Shown here one piece after another: positions 27,911-37,800 of a DNA stretch of 64,000 bases; positions within the stretch are counted from its first letter, which is position 1, and the number at the start of each line of letters is the position of its first letter. This stretch comes from JAQAZP01 sp965531145 (GTDB taxonomy: Bacteria; Acidobacteriota; JAQAZP01): positions 1 through 64,000 of the forward strand of contig CBESOE010000004.1 of the NCBI GenBank assembly GCA_965531145.1. The letters run 5' to 3'. Under the pieces are notes generated by a model. The model was not told where the DNA came from. It ran no database searches and saw only the letters and a list, made by a program, of their open reading frames with translations. A program made the translations under genes and the position numbers.

Positions 27911-28603
27911 TCAGGGTTTCCTGCCAAAGGTGTAGTTGACTCCCACCATCAGCCGCGGCACAAACTCCGGCTGGTTGATCGCCGCGTTGGCATCGGCATA
28001 GGTGTATCCCCCTCGGGGGTTCACATCGGACCCGTGGGGATTGTACGTGGTGTCGTGGCCGCTGAGCCCCGAAGGGAAGTAGTAGTCGAGCATGGCCGAG
28101 AGCACCAGGTCCACCTTCCGCTTGCTGGACAGGCGGTAGTGCCCCTCCAGCCCCGCCCCGATCCCCCACTGCCTGGAGGTAACGTCGAACTGCTCGTTGC
28201 CGCCCACATAGTGGAAACTGCCGGTGAACTTCGAGTAGCGGGGACCGAGAAAGACGTAAGTCTCGCTGTTCATGAAGAGTTCCAGATCATAGAGCAGGTC
28301 GCAGCGCAAATCCCAGGCCTCGCCGTCCTCGGTGGGCGTCCCGTTGGTGCCGTCATTGATAAATATCCGGCGGGCCGCCAGCGGGTCTCCGGGATCCCGC
28401 TCGGTCCAGGAGAAGCCGAAGCGGACATCCAGCGGAAAACCTTTGGCAAAATCGGAGAGCGTGGTGTTGAGCATGAAGCCGAAACCCTGGCCATAACCCA
28501 CCGAGCCGCCCACGGCCTTCTCGGTGGCGAACAGGGAGGGGGAAATGAGCAATAAGCATACAATTGTGTAACAAAGCGGGTTCAGGATCGTAATTCTCTT
28601 CAT
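27911..28603 (-). CDS. Outer-membrane beta-barrel protein, unknown role
   Basis: This 230-residue protein has a signal peptide (ISPSLFAT) and alternating hydrophobic strands rich in Tyr, Gly and Phe (GGSVGYGQGFGFML, ETYVFLGPRYSKF, VDLVLSAMLDYYFP, VPRLMVGVNYTFG). It fits an 8-10-stranded barrel such as the OmpW/OmpA-like group, but no family signature is clear. AGAGGA precedes the ATG at proper spacing. It is divergent from the first PDZ protein gene, and the candidate ECF promoter lies between them. Confidence 0.7.
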   Translation of the reverse strand: MKRITILNPLCYTIVCLLLISPSLFATEKAVGGSVGYGQGFGFMLNTTLSDFAKGFPLDVRFGFSWTERDPGDPLAARRIFINDGTNGTPTEDGEAWDLRCDLLYDLELFMNSETYVFLGPRYSKFTGSFHYVGGNEQFDVTSRQWGIGAGLEGHYRLSSKRKVDLVLSAMLDYYFPSGLSGHDTTYNPHGSDVNPRGGYTYADANAAINQPEFVPRLMVGVNYTFGRKP

Positions 28604-28695
28604 TGTTTTCCTCTGTAATTTTGGCGCATCAGCCTGATTTTGAATTAATTACAGTTCATAAAGAGCAAACTGGATGCCAGTCTGGTCAGTAACCG

Positions 28696-28720
28696 GGAAC
28701 TTTCCCGGGACCCGGGCGTT
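28696..28720 (+). promoter_or_regulatory. Candidate ECF-sigma promoter
   Basis: GGAAC (28696-28700), a 16-base spacer and CGTT (28717-28720) match the general ECF-type promoter layout upstream of the first PDZ gene, whose downstream neighbour encodes an ECF sigma factor. The -35 half also sits in a small palindrome (28693-28708). Autoregulation is inferred. Confidence 0.45.
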
Positions 28721-28792
28721 GTGTCAGGTGAATCGGGAATTGAATCGCGGCCCTGGAAGCCGACAGCAACTAACAGATGGAGGAACATGACG

Positions 28793-29674
28793 ATGCGGAT
28801 CAAGACACTGACCACCCTCTTCTCCCTGACCCTGGTGGCCCTGCTCTCCTGGAGCGCCGGTGCGGCGGTGCTGGCCGACGACGAGGTTCTGGAGCCGGTG
28901 CAGGTAGAGCAGACGATCTGGGTCACCAGCGGTGACGCGGGTGACGAGGACGTGAAAACCTGGACCACCGACAACGGCGAAGTGATCGTGATCAAGGGTG
29001 ACTGCAAGCTGGAAACCATCGGCGAAGATGGTGAAAACGTGATGGTCCAGGTCCACGGCTGTGGCGACGGGGACATCCACAAAGTGATCCATATGGGCGG
29101 CATGGGCGGCGAGCCTGTGCAGCGGACCTTTCTCGGCGTGGGGCTGAGCAGCCTGACCCCGGAGCTGCGGGTGCACTTCGGCTCCTCCGAAGGTACAGGC
29201 ATCATGGTCTCCAGCGTGGTGGAGGGGAGCCCGGCCGAGGCGGCAGGCCTCCAGGTGGGTGACGTGATCACGGCCATCGGCGGCATCGAGGCCACTTCAG
29301 CCTCGGCGGTGCAGGAAGCGGTGCGCGAGTTGAGCGAAGGCGACACCGCCCTGGTGGAAGTGCTGCGCAACAGTTCACCGATGAGTTTCGAGGCGGTGCT
29401 GACCACCAAGGAACTCCCCGGGTTCGACTTCAACTTCGATTTCGACCATGTGCTGGAAGGTGTGGAAGGCGCGCACCAGTGCATCATCAAGATGAAGAAC
29501 GGCGACAACGAGTTCTACTACGACACCGAAAACCTCGACGAGGCCCTGGAGAAGCTCAACGTCTATCTGGAGGGGCCGGAGTTTGAAGAGATGATCGAAA
29601 AGCACCAGGCCAGCGGTGAGGACATCGAAAAGCGCCTCGAGATTATCGAGAAGAAAGTTGAGGAGATCGAATAG
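28793..29674 (+). CDS. Secreted PDZ-domain protein (first of a pair)
   Basis: This 293-residue exported protein has a signal peptide (MRIKTLTTLFSLTLVALLSW...VLADD) and an acidic beta-rich region. A PDZ domain (FLGVGLSSLTPELR, VVEGSPAEAAGLQVGDVITAI) follows at about residues 108-190, then an acidic C-terminal tail with a final coiled coil (IEKRLEIIEKKVEEIE). No protease domain is attached. The ATG at 28793 is chosen because GGAGG lies 9 bases upstream, the same spacing as in its paralogue at 30831; an ATG at 28787 is too close. Signal, PDZ, an FYYDTENLDEALEKL-type motif and coiled coil are shared with that paralogue. It probably recognises C-termini of envelope proteins in the periplasm. Confidence 0.85.
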   Translation: MRIKTLTTLFSLTLVALLSWSAGAAVLADDEVLEPVQVEQTIWVTSGDAGDEDVKTWTTDNGEVIVIKGDCKLETIGEDGENVMVQVHGCGDGDIHKVIHMGGMGGEPVQRTFLGVGLSSLTPELRVHFGSSEGTGIMVSSVVEGSPAEAAGLQVGDVITAIGGIEATSASAVQEAVRELSEGDTALVEVLRNSSPMSFEAVLTTKELPGFDFNFDFDHVLEGVEGAHQCIIKMKNGDNEFYYDTENLDEALEKLNVYLEGPEFEEMIEKHQASGEDIEKRLEIIEKKVEEIE

Positions 29675-29694
29675 AATAGGACCGGTGGATTCCG

Positions 29695-29721
29695 ACCCGG
29701 GTCCCGTTGCGGGGCCCGGGT
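29695..29721 (+). terminator. Hairpin between PDZ gene and sigma gene
   Basis: Perfect ACCCGGG / CCCGGGT arms (29695-29701 and 29715-29721), with further pairing inside, lie 20 bases after the PDZ stop. No T-run follows. It may attenuate rather than stop transcription into the sigma gene. Confidence 0.45.
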
Positions 29722-29759
29722 TCACCTGATCGACCCGGCGCCATAACCGGTGGAGTGAA

Positions 29760-30326
29760 ATGGTGGAGGCAAGTGAAGCAGAACTGATGGCCCGCACCAG
29801 GCAGGGGGACGAAGAGGCCTTTGCCTTGATCGTGGACCGCTTCAAGGACCGGGTGGTCAACTACCTCTGCCGGCTTACCGGGGACCGCGACCGCGCCGAG
29901 GACACGGCCCAGGAAACCTTCCTCCGCCTCTTCCGCACATCATCCGGCTACCGCGAGGAAGGACACCTGGCCGCTTTAATCTTCCGGATCGCCACCAACC
30001 TGGTGCGGTCGGAGGAGCGGCGTAACCGGCGCTGGCGGCTGTTCCGGGCCACGGTGCCCGCAGGGGGGAACGGCAACGGCGGACCGCCCAATCCCCAGAC
30101 CCGGCTGCTGCAGCGGGAAGCCGCGGAGCAGCTCGGCGCCGCCATCGGCGAGCTGCCGCTGAAGTTCCGGGCGCCGCTGATGCTGCGGGAGATCGAGGGC
30201 CTGTCCTACCAGGCCATTGCCGAGGCCATCGGCTGCCGGGAGGGAACGGTGAAGTCGAGAATCAACAGGGGCCGGCAACAGCTGCGGGAGCGGCTGGAGC
30301 CATACTGGATCGGAGGGATGGGATGA
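29760..30326 (+). CDS. RNA polymerase ECF sigma factor
   Basis: This 188-residue ECF sigma factor has region 2 at about residues 20-90 (FALIVDRFKDRVVNYLCRLTGD, DRAEDTAQETFLRLFR, with the DxAEDxxQETF core). Region 4 lies at about 125-178 (LGAAIGELPLKFRAPLMLREIEGLSYQAIAEAIGCREGTVKSRI). A Gly/Asn-rich linker joins them. It should direct polymerase to envelope-stress or similar promoters. The stop overlaps the anti-sigma start by 4 bases (ATGA), a translational coupling typical of sigma/anti-sigma pairs. A GGAG-like site precedes the ATG. Confidence 0.94.
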   Translation: MVEASEAELMARTRQGDEEAFALIVDRFKDRVVNYLCRLTGDRDRAEDTAQETFLRLFRTSSGYREEGHLAALIFRIATNLVRSEERRNRRWRLFRATVPAGGNGNGGPPNPQTRLLQREAAEQLGAAIGELPLKFRAPLMLREIEGLSYQAIAEAIGCREGTVKSRINRGRQQLRERLEPYWIGGMG

Positions 30327-30739
30327 GCGACGAGCGTATCAGCAAAGAGCTCAAAGCGCTGCCCAGGGAGAAGGCGTCGGAGAAGTTCACCCGCCGCGTT
30401 CTCGCCAACCTCCCGCGCACCGAGAAGCGACGGATTCCGGCCTGGGGCTACCGCCTGGCGGCCGCGGCCACGGTGATCATCCTGCTGGTGATCCCGATGA
30501 GCCTGCGCCGCTGGTCCATGTCCATCGATACCGGAAACGAAGCGGTGCTTGCCGAAATCGAGGCGGTCCGCTCGGAAAAGGCGCTGATCGAGAGGGAATT
30601 GCGTGACCTGAGGGAGAAGGCAGCCGAAGAAAGCCCGGTGGTCTACCTCGGCGGCAACGAAGAGGTAAACCTGGTGCTCGACGTGGGCGCCCTGCTCAAT
30701 CGGAGCACCGAGGCGAACGAGGGCACATCGGCCTTTTGA
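30323..30739 (+). CDS. Putative membrane anti-sigma factor
   Basis: This 138-residue protein has an N-terminal cytoplasmic part (about 1-40, LPREKASEKFTRRVLANLP), one transmembrane segment (about 44-62, AAAATVIILLVIPMSL) and a periplasmic part with a short coiled coil (AEIEAVRSEKALIERELRDL). There is no zinc-binding HxxxCxxC motif. Its 4-base overlap with the ECF sigma gene, size and topology argue that it holds the sigma factor at the membrane. Release by cleavage or by a ligand-binding partner is inferred from known systems, with the PDZ proteins as candidate sensors. Confidence 0.7.
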   Translation: MSDERISKELKALPREKASEKFTRRVLANLPRTEKRRIPAWGYRLAAAATVIILLVIPMSLRRWSMSIDTGNEAVLAEIEAVRSEKALIERELRDLREKAAEESPVVYLGGNEEVNLVLDVGALLNRSTEANEGTSAF

Positions 30740-30830
30740 GCGACAGTGAGACGAGAAACGAGAGCACCGGACAACGGTGCCGGAACAGCACGATGCACAA
30801 CGATCCGAGGATCGACGGAGGAACTGAACG

Positions 30831-31739
30831 ATGAAGTGGAACACGTGGAAACTGATCGTCACCGGCTGCACCCTGGCCGGTCTGGCCCTGTTTACGTCCG
30901 TGGCGCCGGCCGCGGTGCTCCCCGACGACGAGACAGGCACCGCCGGCGAGCAGGAGAAGGCGGTGGTCAAGGTGAAGGAGATCCGCGCTGACGGCGCGAC
31001 CAAGATCAACGTCAAGGTCGTGGGGGACCATGATGGTGAGCATGTGGTCCACTGGGTGGGCTCGCCGGCCAATCGGGGTTTTCTCGGCGTGGCGTTGAAC
31101 TCGCTGAGCCATGATCTGCAGAAGCACTTCGGCGCGGCCGAAGGCAGCGGAGTGATGGTGGGCTCGGTGGTGGAGGGCAGCCCGGCCGAGGCCGCCGGCA
31201 TCAGGGTGGGCGACGTGATCACCGCCATCGACGGCGCTGACGTGGCGTCGCCCTCCGACGTCCAGCGGATCATCCGCGAGAAGGAGGAGGGAGAGGCCGC
31301 CACCATCGCGCTGGTGCGGAGCGGCGCCCCGCTGACCGTCACGGCCACGGTGGGCGTGAAGGAGATGCAGGAATTCGACATCGGCATGCTGGGCGATATC
31401 GGGGACCTGAAAAAGAAGGCGTTCTTCATTTCCAGCGGCATGGAAGGCGGGAACATGGTCTTCGAAACCGTGGACGGCAATGTCACGGTGGACCTGACCG
31501 AGGAGATGGATAAACTGGAGAATATTTTCATCGAAAAACTCGGCGATTCCGACGACCTGATCTACTTCGACACCGAGACCTTCAACGATTCGATGAAGGA
31601 AGTGCACGAATACCTGGCCAGCCCCGAGTTCCAGGAAAAGCTGAATGGTCTGCAGGAGCGTGAACTGGAGCTGCAGCAGCGGCTGGAGGCCCTGGAACTG
31701 AAACTGGAGAAACTGGAAGAAGTGCACGAAGAGCAGTAG
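30831..31739 (+). CDS. Secreted PDZ-domain protein (second of a pair)
   Basis: This 302-residue exported protein is paralogous to the one at 28.8-29.7 kb. It has a signal peptide (ending near APAAVLPD) and a PDZ domain (FLGVALNSLSHDLQ, VVEGSPAEAAGIRVGDVITAIDG) at about residues 80-165. A beta/alpha tail carries the shared DLIYFDTETFNDSMKEV motif, and a long C-terminal coiled coil follows (QERELELQQRLEALELKLEK). No protease active site is present. GGAGG lies 9 bases before the ATG. The gene follows the anti-sigma gene by 91 bases, which include a small CACCG/CGGTG hairpin. The two copies flanking the sigma pair suggest a dedicated periplasmic sensing role. Confidence 0.85.
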   Translation: MKWNTWKLIVTGCTLAGLALFTSVAPAAVLPDDETGTAGEQEKAVVKVKEIRADGATKINVKVVGDHDGEHVVHWVGSPANRGFLGVALNSLSHDLQKHFGAAEGSGVMVGSVVEGSPAEAAGIRVGDVITAIDGADVASPSDVQRIIREKEEGEAATIALVRSGAPLTVTATVGVKEMQEFDIGMLGDIGDLKKKAFFISSGMEGGNMVFETVDGNVTVDLTEEMDKLENIFIEKLGDSDDLIYFDTETFNDSMKEVHEYLASPEFQEKLNGLQERELELQQRLEALELKLEKLEEVHEEQ

Positions 31740-31764
31740 CTCCGCCACTCCGTCGATATGCTGA

Positions 31765-31796
31765 AAGCCTCCCGACCCCCACGGGCCGGGAGGCTT
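31765..31796 (+). terminator. Intrinsic-type terminator after the PDZ/sigma unit
   Basis: Ten-base perfect arms AAGCCTCCCG (31765-31774) and its complement (31787-31796) with a 12-base loop lie 25 bases past the PDZ stop. They are followed by CTCTTTG. This marks the end of the PDZ-sigma-antisigma-PDZ unit. Confidence 0.7.
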
Positions 31797-31815
31797 CTCT
31801 TTGTACGGCCGGTAA

Positions 31816-31843
31816 TTGACAGTGCGGGAATATCCACTATGCT
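31816..31843 (+). promoter_or_regulatory. Sigma-70-type promoter for the peptidase-like gene
   Basis: TTGACA (31816-31821), a 16-base spacer and TATGCT (31838-31843) lie about 48 bases before the ATG at 31892, directly after the preceding terminator. Confidence 0.55.
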
Positions 31844-31891
31844 GATCCTTGGGAATCGAAGATTCGAAAAACATATTTCTCTGGTGGTGTA

Positions 31892-34177
31892 ATGATGAAC
31901 TCCCGTCCTTTCATGTTGTTCCTGCTTCCGACCCTGCTCGTCCTGGCTGCGCTCCTCACTGCCGGTCCGGCCGTGGCCGAACCCTACGACGCCAGCGGGA
32001 TCGAGCCCCTGCGCTGGACCGGCCCGGAGCCGCCCACTTCGTATACCGAGTGGTCAGCCGGCCAGATCAGGGAGCCGTTCAGCATCCACCCGCTGGAATG
32101 GATGACGGCGGAAAGCAACGGCAGCGACAACGGTGCCGGCAGCAACGTCCTGGTGATGGTCAACGAGGGACTGCGGCCGGCCATCGAAGCCAACCTCAAC
32201 CGCTATGTGGGAGACATCGCCAGTGGCGGGTGGAGCCCGCAGGTCTACGAGACCGCCGGCGGCACGCCGGAGATCCTCAAGTCGTTCATCATCGACCACT
32301 CCGCAGACCTGGCGGCAGTGGTCTTCTTCGGCCGGATGCCCACACCGTGGTACGAGTCGGACGAGGAGTTCCCCTTCGACTATTTCTACATGGAACTGGA
32401 CGGGGAATGGATCGACGCCGACGAGGACGGCATCTACGACGGGCTGGAGGATGGCGCGGGCGACCAGGGGCCCGAGATCTTTGTCGCCCACATCGATTCA
32501 TCGATGATGACCTGGTGGGATGAGGCGGAGTCGGTGAACCGCTACCTGGACAAGGACCACGAATTCTGGAGCGGCGGGATCACTTGCACCGACTACGGCC
32601 TGACCTACACCGAGGACGACTGGGCCAGCGGGGACGACATCTGCACGGCCATGCGCTACGCCTACCCGTCATACCACGAGATCCGCGCGCCGGAAACCCA
32701 CCGCGACGACTACGTGCTGAACCGGCTCCCCGAACCGGCCTACGAGTTCATCCAACTGGCCTGTCACTCCTGGTCCGGCGGCCACGGGTTCACCCGCGGC
32801 GGTGACGCCAGCAGCTGGCGGGTGGCCAGCACCGAACCGGAGGCCCTGTTCTACAACCTTTTCTGCTGCAGCGCCCTGCGCTGGGTCGAGGAAAACCACC
32901 TGGGCGGGGCCTACATCTTCAATCCCGGCACCACCTGCCTGGCCACACTGGGAAGCACCAAGAGCGGCTCGATGCTCAACTTCAGCTGGTTCTACGAACC
33001 GTACGGCTCCGGCGCCTCCCTGGGTGAGTCGCTGCGGATCTGGTTCGACGAAGTGGCCCCGTTCGAGCAGTGGGAGATCGACTGGCACATGGGGATGTCG
33101 ATCACCGGCGACCCCTTTCTCAACCGGACCAACAGTTCGCCGGTGAAACCGCAGATCATCACCGGGCCCGGTCCGCTGGCCGGCCAGGACCCCTTTGTCC
33201 GGGGCTACGGCGTTGACGGCGTACCCCGCCCCTGCACCGAGTTCGACCCCTATGTCTGGCTCAACGGATACGGTACGCGGGTGGCTGTGGGCGACCTGGA
33301 TGCCGACGGTCTGATCGACATCGTCACCGGCACCGGCCCCGGGCCCGAACTGGCGCCGGTGGTCCGGGCCTACGACCTGGGCGGGACCCATCATGCCGGT
33401 TCGAACTTCCGCCCCTACGGCACCAGCGGCTGGGGCGTGGAGGTGGCCTGCGGCGACCTTGACGGCGACGGCCGCGACGAGATCGTCACCGGGCCCGGGC
33501 CCGGGCCGGTGGCCGGGCCCCATGTCCGGGCGTTCACCTGGGACGGTGAAACCGTGGCGCCGCTGGCGGGAACGAACTTCCAGGCCTACGGCACACCGCG
33601 CTATGGTGTGGAGGTGGCCTGCGGCGACCTGGACGGTGACGGCTTCGACGAGATCGTCACCGGCGCCGGGGCCGGAGCGGTCTTCGGGCCCCACGTCAGG
33701 GGCTGGAACGTGGACGGCGGGCCGGCCACGGCCATCCCGGGAGTCAGCTTCTTTGCCTACAACACGCTCCGCTGGGGCGTCAACGTGGCCTGCGGCGACC
33801 TCGATGGGGACGGCATCGATGAGATCGTCACCGGACCCGGCCCGGGGCAGATCTTCGGGGCCCACATCCGGGCCTGGCGAGTCAGCGGCGGCAGTTGCAG
33901 CCCCCTGCCCGGGGCCAGCCTGCTGGCCTACCCAGGGGGCATGCGCTACGGCGCACGGGTCGCCTGCGCCGACATCGACGGTGACGGCCGCGACGAAATC
34001 ATCACCGCCCCGGGGCCCGGCCCGGAGAACAGCGCCCACATCCGCGGGTTCGAATATGCCGGCGGCACCCTGGCCCCCCTGACCACGCCGGACTTCATCG
34101 CCTGGTCAGCTGAGGAGTACCGCGGTGGTTCGCTGCTGGCAGCGGTGGACCTGGAGAGCGTGATCAGGCTTCGCTGA
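31892..34177 (+). CDS. Secreted gingipain-like (clan CD) candidate peptidase with FG-GAP module
   Basis: This 761-residue exported protein has a signal peptide ending near GPAVAEP. Residues ~85-420 read like a caspase/gingipain fold: NVLVMVNEGLRPAIEANLNRY, an AAVVFFGRMPTPWYE strand, a LACHSWSGGHGF block (His292 or His298), then NLFCCSALRW (Cys325/326) 26 residues later. This His-then-Cys order is that of C25 and other clan CD peptidases. From ~residue 420 come FG-GAP-type repeats (GDLDGDGRDEIVTGPGPG), as in three other genes here, but the final Phe-ending strand is replaced by SVIRLR. The peptidase call is from pattern only. It could also be an inactive surface adhesin. Confidence 0.6.
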   Translation: MMNSRPFMLFLLPTLLVLAALLTAGPAVAEPYDASGIEPLRWTGPEPPTSYTEWSAGQIREPFSIHPLEWMTAESNGSDNGAGSNVLVMVNEGLRPAIEANLNRYVGDIASGGWSPQVYETAGGTPEILKSFIIDHSADLAAVVFFGRMPTPWYESDEEFPFDYFYMELDGEWIDADEDGIYDGLEDGAGDQGPEIFVAHIDSSMMTWWDEAESVNRYLDKDHEFWSGGITCTDYGLTYTEDDWASGDDICTAMRYAYPSYHEIRAPETHRDDYVLNRLPEPAYEFIQLACHSWSGGHGFTRGGDASSWRVASTEPEALFYNLFCCSALRWVEENHLGGAYIFNPGTTCLATLGSTKSGSMLNFSWFYEPYGSGASLGESLRIWFDEVAPFEQWEIDWHMGMSITGDPFLNRTNSSPVKPQIITGPGPLAGQDPFVRGYGVDGVPRPCTEFDPYVWLNGYGTRVAVGDLDADGLIDIVTGTGPGPELAPVVRAYDLGGTHHAGSNFRPYGTSGWGVEVACGDLDGDGRDEIVTGPGPGPVAGPHVRAFTWDGETVAPLAGTNFQAYGTPRYGVEVACGDLDGDGFDEIVTGAGAGAVFGPHVRGWNVDGGPATAIPGVSFFAYNTLRWGVNVACGDLDGDGIDEIVTGPGPGQIFGAHIRAWRVSGGSCSPLPGASLLAYPGGMRYGARVACADIDGDGRDEIITAPGPGPENSAHIRGFEYAGGTLAPLTTPDFIAWSAEEYRGGSLLAAVDLESVIRLR

Positions 34178-34214
34178 CCATTCCTGACCGTAGCGGGCAA
34201 TGCCGCTGGCGCGA

Positions 34215-34742
34215 CTAGAACCCCACCCCCACTCCCACACGGTAAACCCACGGTGAGTTGTAGGAACTGTAAGGATCACCACTGTCATAAAGGAAATCGT
34301 AGAGCACCGAGAAATTGATCGCCGCGTGATCGCCCAGGGGCTGGGAGAACCCGCCGCCGCCCAGCAGACCGTTGTGGTTGGTGCGCTCGGTGCTGCCGTT
34401 CAGGGTGTAGTATTCGTAGTTCAGGTAGTCGTACTCACCCTGGACGAAGATGTGCGGTATCACGTGGTAGCGGAGAAAAAGCCCACCGCCGTAATCGCTG
34501 GTGGAGAGGCTTGGCGAATACCGGCTGTCCTTGCGGTAACGGTAGGTCAGCCGCAAACCGGTGGCCAGCTTATCCACCGGGTAAAATCCCACCGTGGGTG
34601 AAAACTCGACAAAATCCACCGTGCCGAAGCCGGCCCCGAACCAGCCGCCCCAGAACATGTTCTTGTCCCCCCGCTCCCCGGCACCGGCCACGGTACTCAG
34701 GGTGAGAACCACGAGCACGATCAAAACAATTCTGCATTTCAT
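34215..34742 (-). CDS. Small outer-membrane beta-barrel protein
   Basis: This 175-residue protein has a signal peptide (to about VAGAG) and an even series of amphipathic strands rich in Tyr and Gly (FGTVDFVEFSPTVGFYP, GLRLTYRYRKDS, HIFVQGEYDYLNYEYYTL, PWVYRVGVGVGF). It ends in the C-terminal Phe used by the BAM complex. Its size fits an 8-stranded barrel. No specific family is recognised. GGAGG lies 9 bases before the ATG. It is convergent with the peptidase-like gene, with 37 bases between the stops. Confidence 0.7.
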   Translation of the reverse strand: MKCRIVLIVLVVLTLSTVAGAGERGDKNMFWGGWFGAGFGTVDFVEFSPTVGFYPVDKLATGLRLTYRYRKDSRYSPSLSTSDYGGGLFLRYHVIPHIFVQGEYDYLNYEYYTLNGSTERTNHNGLLGGGGFSQPLGDHAAINFSVLYDFLYDSGDPYSSYNSPWVYRVGVGVGF

Positions 34743-34851
34743 TTTTCGGGCCTCCTGATCTCATGACCGGTTCACGGGGCGAACCGTTGCCGGATTCGCA
34801 TCTGCCCACAGGTTAGTGAATTGACCCATGGGCGTCAAGATGCGCCCCCGG

Positions 34852-37800
34852 TCAGAAGCGGCCAGCGGCCACGGTGGCCCCGTGACTCATACCGGAGAAG
34901 CTCTCCAGGGTGGCCCAGGAGGTAACCTGGCTGCCGTCATAGCTGAAGACCGACACCGTGCTGCCCACCAGCGGGTCGGGGCCCAGACCGGCCACGATCT
35001 CGTCCCGACCGTCGCCGTCCAGGTCGGCCCGGGCGCTGACGTTCGCACCGAAGCGGTTCTCCGGCCAGGAGAAGGCGAAGAAGCTGAGACCGGGCAAGGG
35101 ACTGATCCCGCTGCCGTCGTGGTTCCAGCCGCGGACGTGGGCGCCGAACACCGCCCCCGGCCCGGGTCCGGTGACGATCTCGTCGATGCCGTCGCCGTCC
35201 ACGTCACCGCAGGTCACGTTCACCCCGAACTGGTTGGTGGAGTATGCGAAGTAGCTCACGCCGGGGATCGACGCTGCTGCCCCACCATCCACGTTCCAGC
35301 CCCGCACGTGGGGGCCGTAGACCGTGCCCGGGCCGGCGCCGGTGACGATCTCGTCGTAGCCGTCGCCGTCGATATCGCCGGTGCAAACGTTGACTCCCCA
35401 CTTGGGCGTGCCGTAGGCAAAGTAGTTCACCCCGGACAGTGCGGTCACCCCTGAAGTGCCGTCATAGTCCCAGGCGCGCACATGGGGCCCGAACACCGCG
35501 CCGGGGCCGGCGCCGGTGATGATCTCGTCGAACCCGTCACCGTCGATGTCGCCGGCAGCAGCGTTCACCCCGTATTTGTTGGTGCCGTAAGCGAGGAAGC
35601 TCAGGCCGGGAAGCGGCGTGCCGTCGATGTCGAAACCCCGCACGTGGGGCCCGTAGATCGCCCCCGGTCCGGCACCGGTGAGGATCTCGTCCAGGTCGTC
35701 GCCGTCCAGGTCGCCGGCGCCCACGTTCACCCCGAAGCCGTCAGCGCCATAGGCCGCAAACTCGTAGAGGTGCACCGCCCCGCTCTGCGGGGGAAAGACT
35801 CGCACGTCGGGCGGGTTGGTTTCGGACGGGCCGGGGCCGGTGATGATCCGCGGCGCACTGAGGTCGCCACCCGGCTCATAGAGCGGCCGCTCGAAAATGC
35901 CGTTGCCATGGGTCGCCGCGCGGAGCAGCCGGTCCGGGGCGTAGACCTTGAGGTCGTTGATCATGGCCGGACCCATCCCTTCCTGGAAGCTGTACCAGGT
36001 CTGGCCGCTGTCCGGCGAAAGATAGACCCCCAGATCGCCGCCCACATAGACCACCTGCGGGTGGAGCGGATCCACCATCACCGCCGAGGTGGGGACGTCG
36101 GGCAACCCCTGGCCGATGTCGGACCAGCTGTCACCGCCGTTGACACTGCGGAAGACGTGGCTGGTGCCGTAGCCCATGATGGTGGCGTAGACCACGCTGC
36201 TGTCGCTGGGATCCACGGTGAGATCGGTGATGTAGCGGTCGGGCAGGCTGCCGGTGACTTCCTCGAAGGTGTCACCATTGGTGGTGCGGTAGACCCGCGC
36301 CCGGTCGGTGTTCGCGGCAGTGGCGACGTAAACCACATTTTCGTCGGTGGCCGAGATGGCCATGCACATGGCCGCGTTGATGCCGTTCAACGTGCTGCCG
36401 CCATGGATGGAGTCCCAGTCAAAGCCGCTATTGGTGCTTTTATAGACCCGGGAGCGGCCAGCGTAAACCACATCCGGGTTGGAGGGACTGAGCACGAAGG
36501 GCGCGATGAAGGCGGTGTTCTCGCCGCCGGTTTCCGGGGGGGCGATATAGTTCCAGTAGGCACCGTCGTTGGAGGTGCGTTGCAGGTAGAGGAACTGCGC
36601 CGAACCGTAGAGGATGTCGTCATCCTGAGGATTCACCGCGGTCCAGGATCCGTCGCCGCCGATCACCCGCTCCCAGGCCGGGCCGCCGCGGTAGATGGCG
36701 GTGGCGGTGTCCTGCATCCCGCCGATCAGCTTGTCCCGGCTGGTGGCCGACAGGCCCATGCCGTTGTAGAACTGGGTGGTGATATAGCCGCCGATCAGGC
36801 TGGCAAAGCTGTCGCCGCCGTCGGTGCTCTTGAACACCCCGCCGTCGGAGCAGAAGAAGATGGTGTTGGGGTCGGTGGGGTGCCAGAAGGCGTTGTGGTG
36901 GTCGGCGTGAGCGTAGTCGGAACCACCGATGGGGCCTTCCGGGGGTGGTGTACCGTAATACATGCTGGTCCAGTCCGACCGCCGGGAGAAGGAACTCCCG
37001 CCGTTGGTGGAGCGATGGATCTCGATGCCGGCCACGAAGACCAGGTTCACGTCAAAGGGGCTGGGCAGCACGTAGTGCGAGTAGAAGCCCTGGTATTGCT
37101 GGTAGTCGCCGCCGTAGGCCTGCACCCAGGTGTCGCCGGTGTCGGTGGAAAGGTAGAGCCCGCGGCCCGACTCGGTGTTGCCGATACTGGCGTAAATCCG
37201 GTTTGGCTGAGGGAGGGCAATGGCCAGCTGGGTCTTGCCGCTCCAGGAGGCGGGCAGGCCGTCGGTCAGTTTGGTCCAGCTGTCGCCGCCGTCGGTGGTG
37301 CGGTAGATCCCGTGGTTTTCCGAGCTGAAGTTGCCGTGGGCGCTGAACACGGTCTCCGGGGTGGTGGGGTGGATCCGGATGTCGGTGCCCATGATCACGT
37401 CGTGCACCAGGGTCCAGTCACCGCCGGCATTGGTCGACTTGTAAATCCCCTCGGTGGTGGCGGCATAGACGATATTGGAATCGGTGGGGTGGACGGCGAT
37501 CATCCAGACCCCGCGGTTCTGGTCATAGCTCCAGTCGAGGCTCTGGGTCCAGCTGGCCCCACCGTCAGTGCTCTTGAGGATGCCGATGCCGTAGCTGCCG
37601 CGGGTCAGGCGGTTCAACTCGCCGCCGTCGGAAGCCTGGTAGCGGTAAACCTCGCCGGTGCCGATATAGATCACGCTGCTGTCGGCGGGATCGAGGGTGA
37701 CAGTGCTCACCGCCAGGATGGGGTAGCCGGTCTCAACCCGGTCCCAGGCGTCGGCCCCCACCCCGCCCACGGTGGTCTTCCACAGCCCGCCGCTGGCGCT

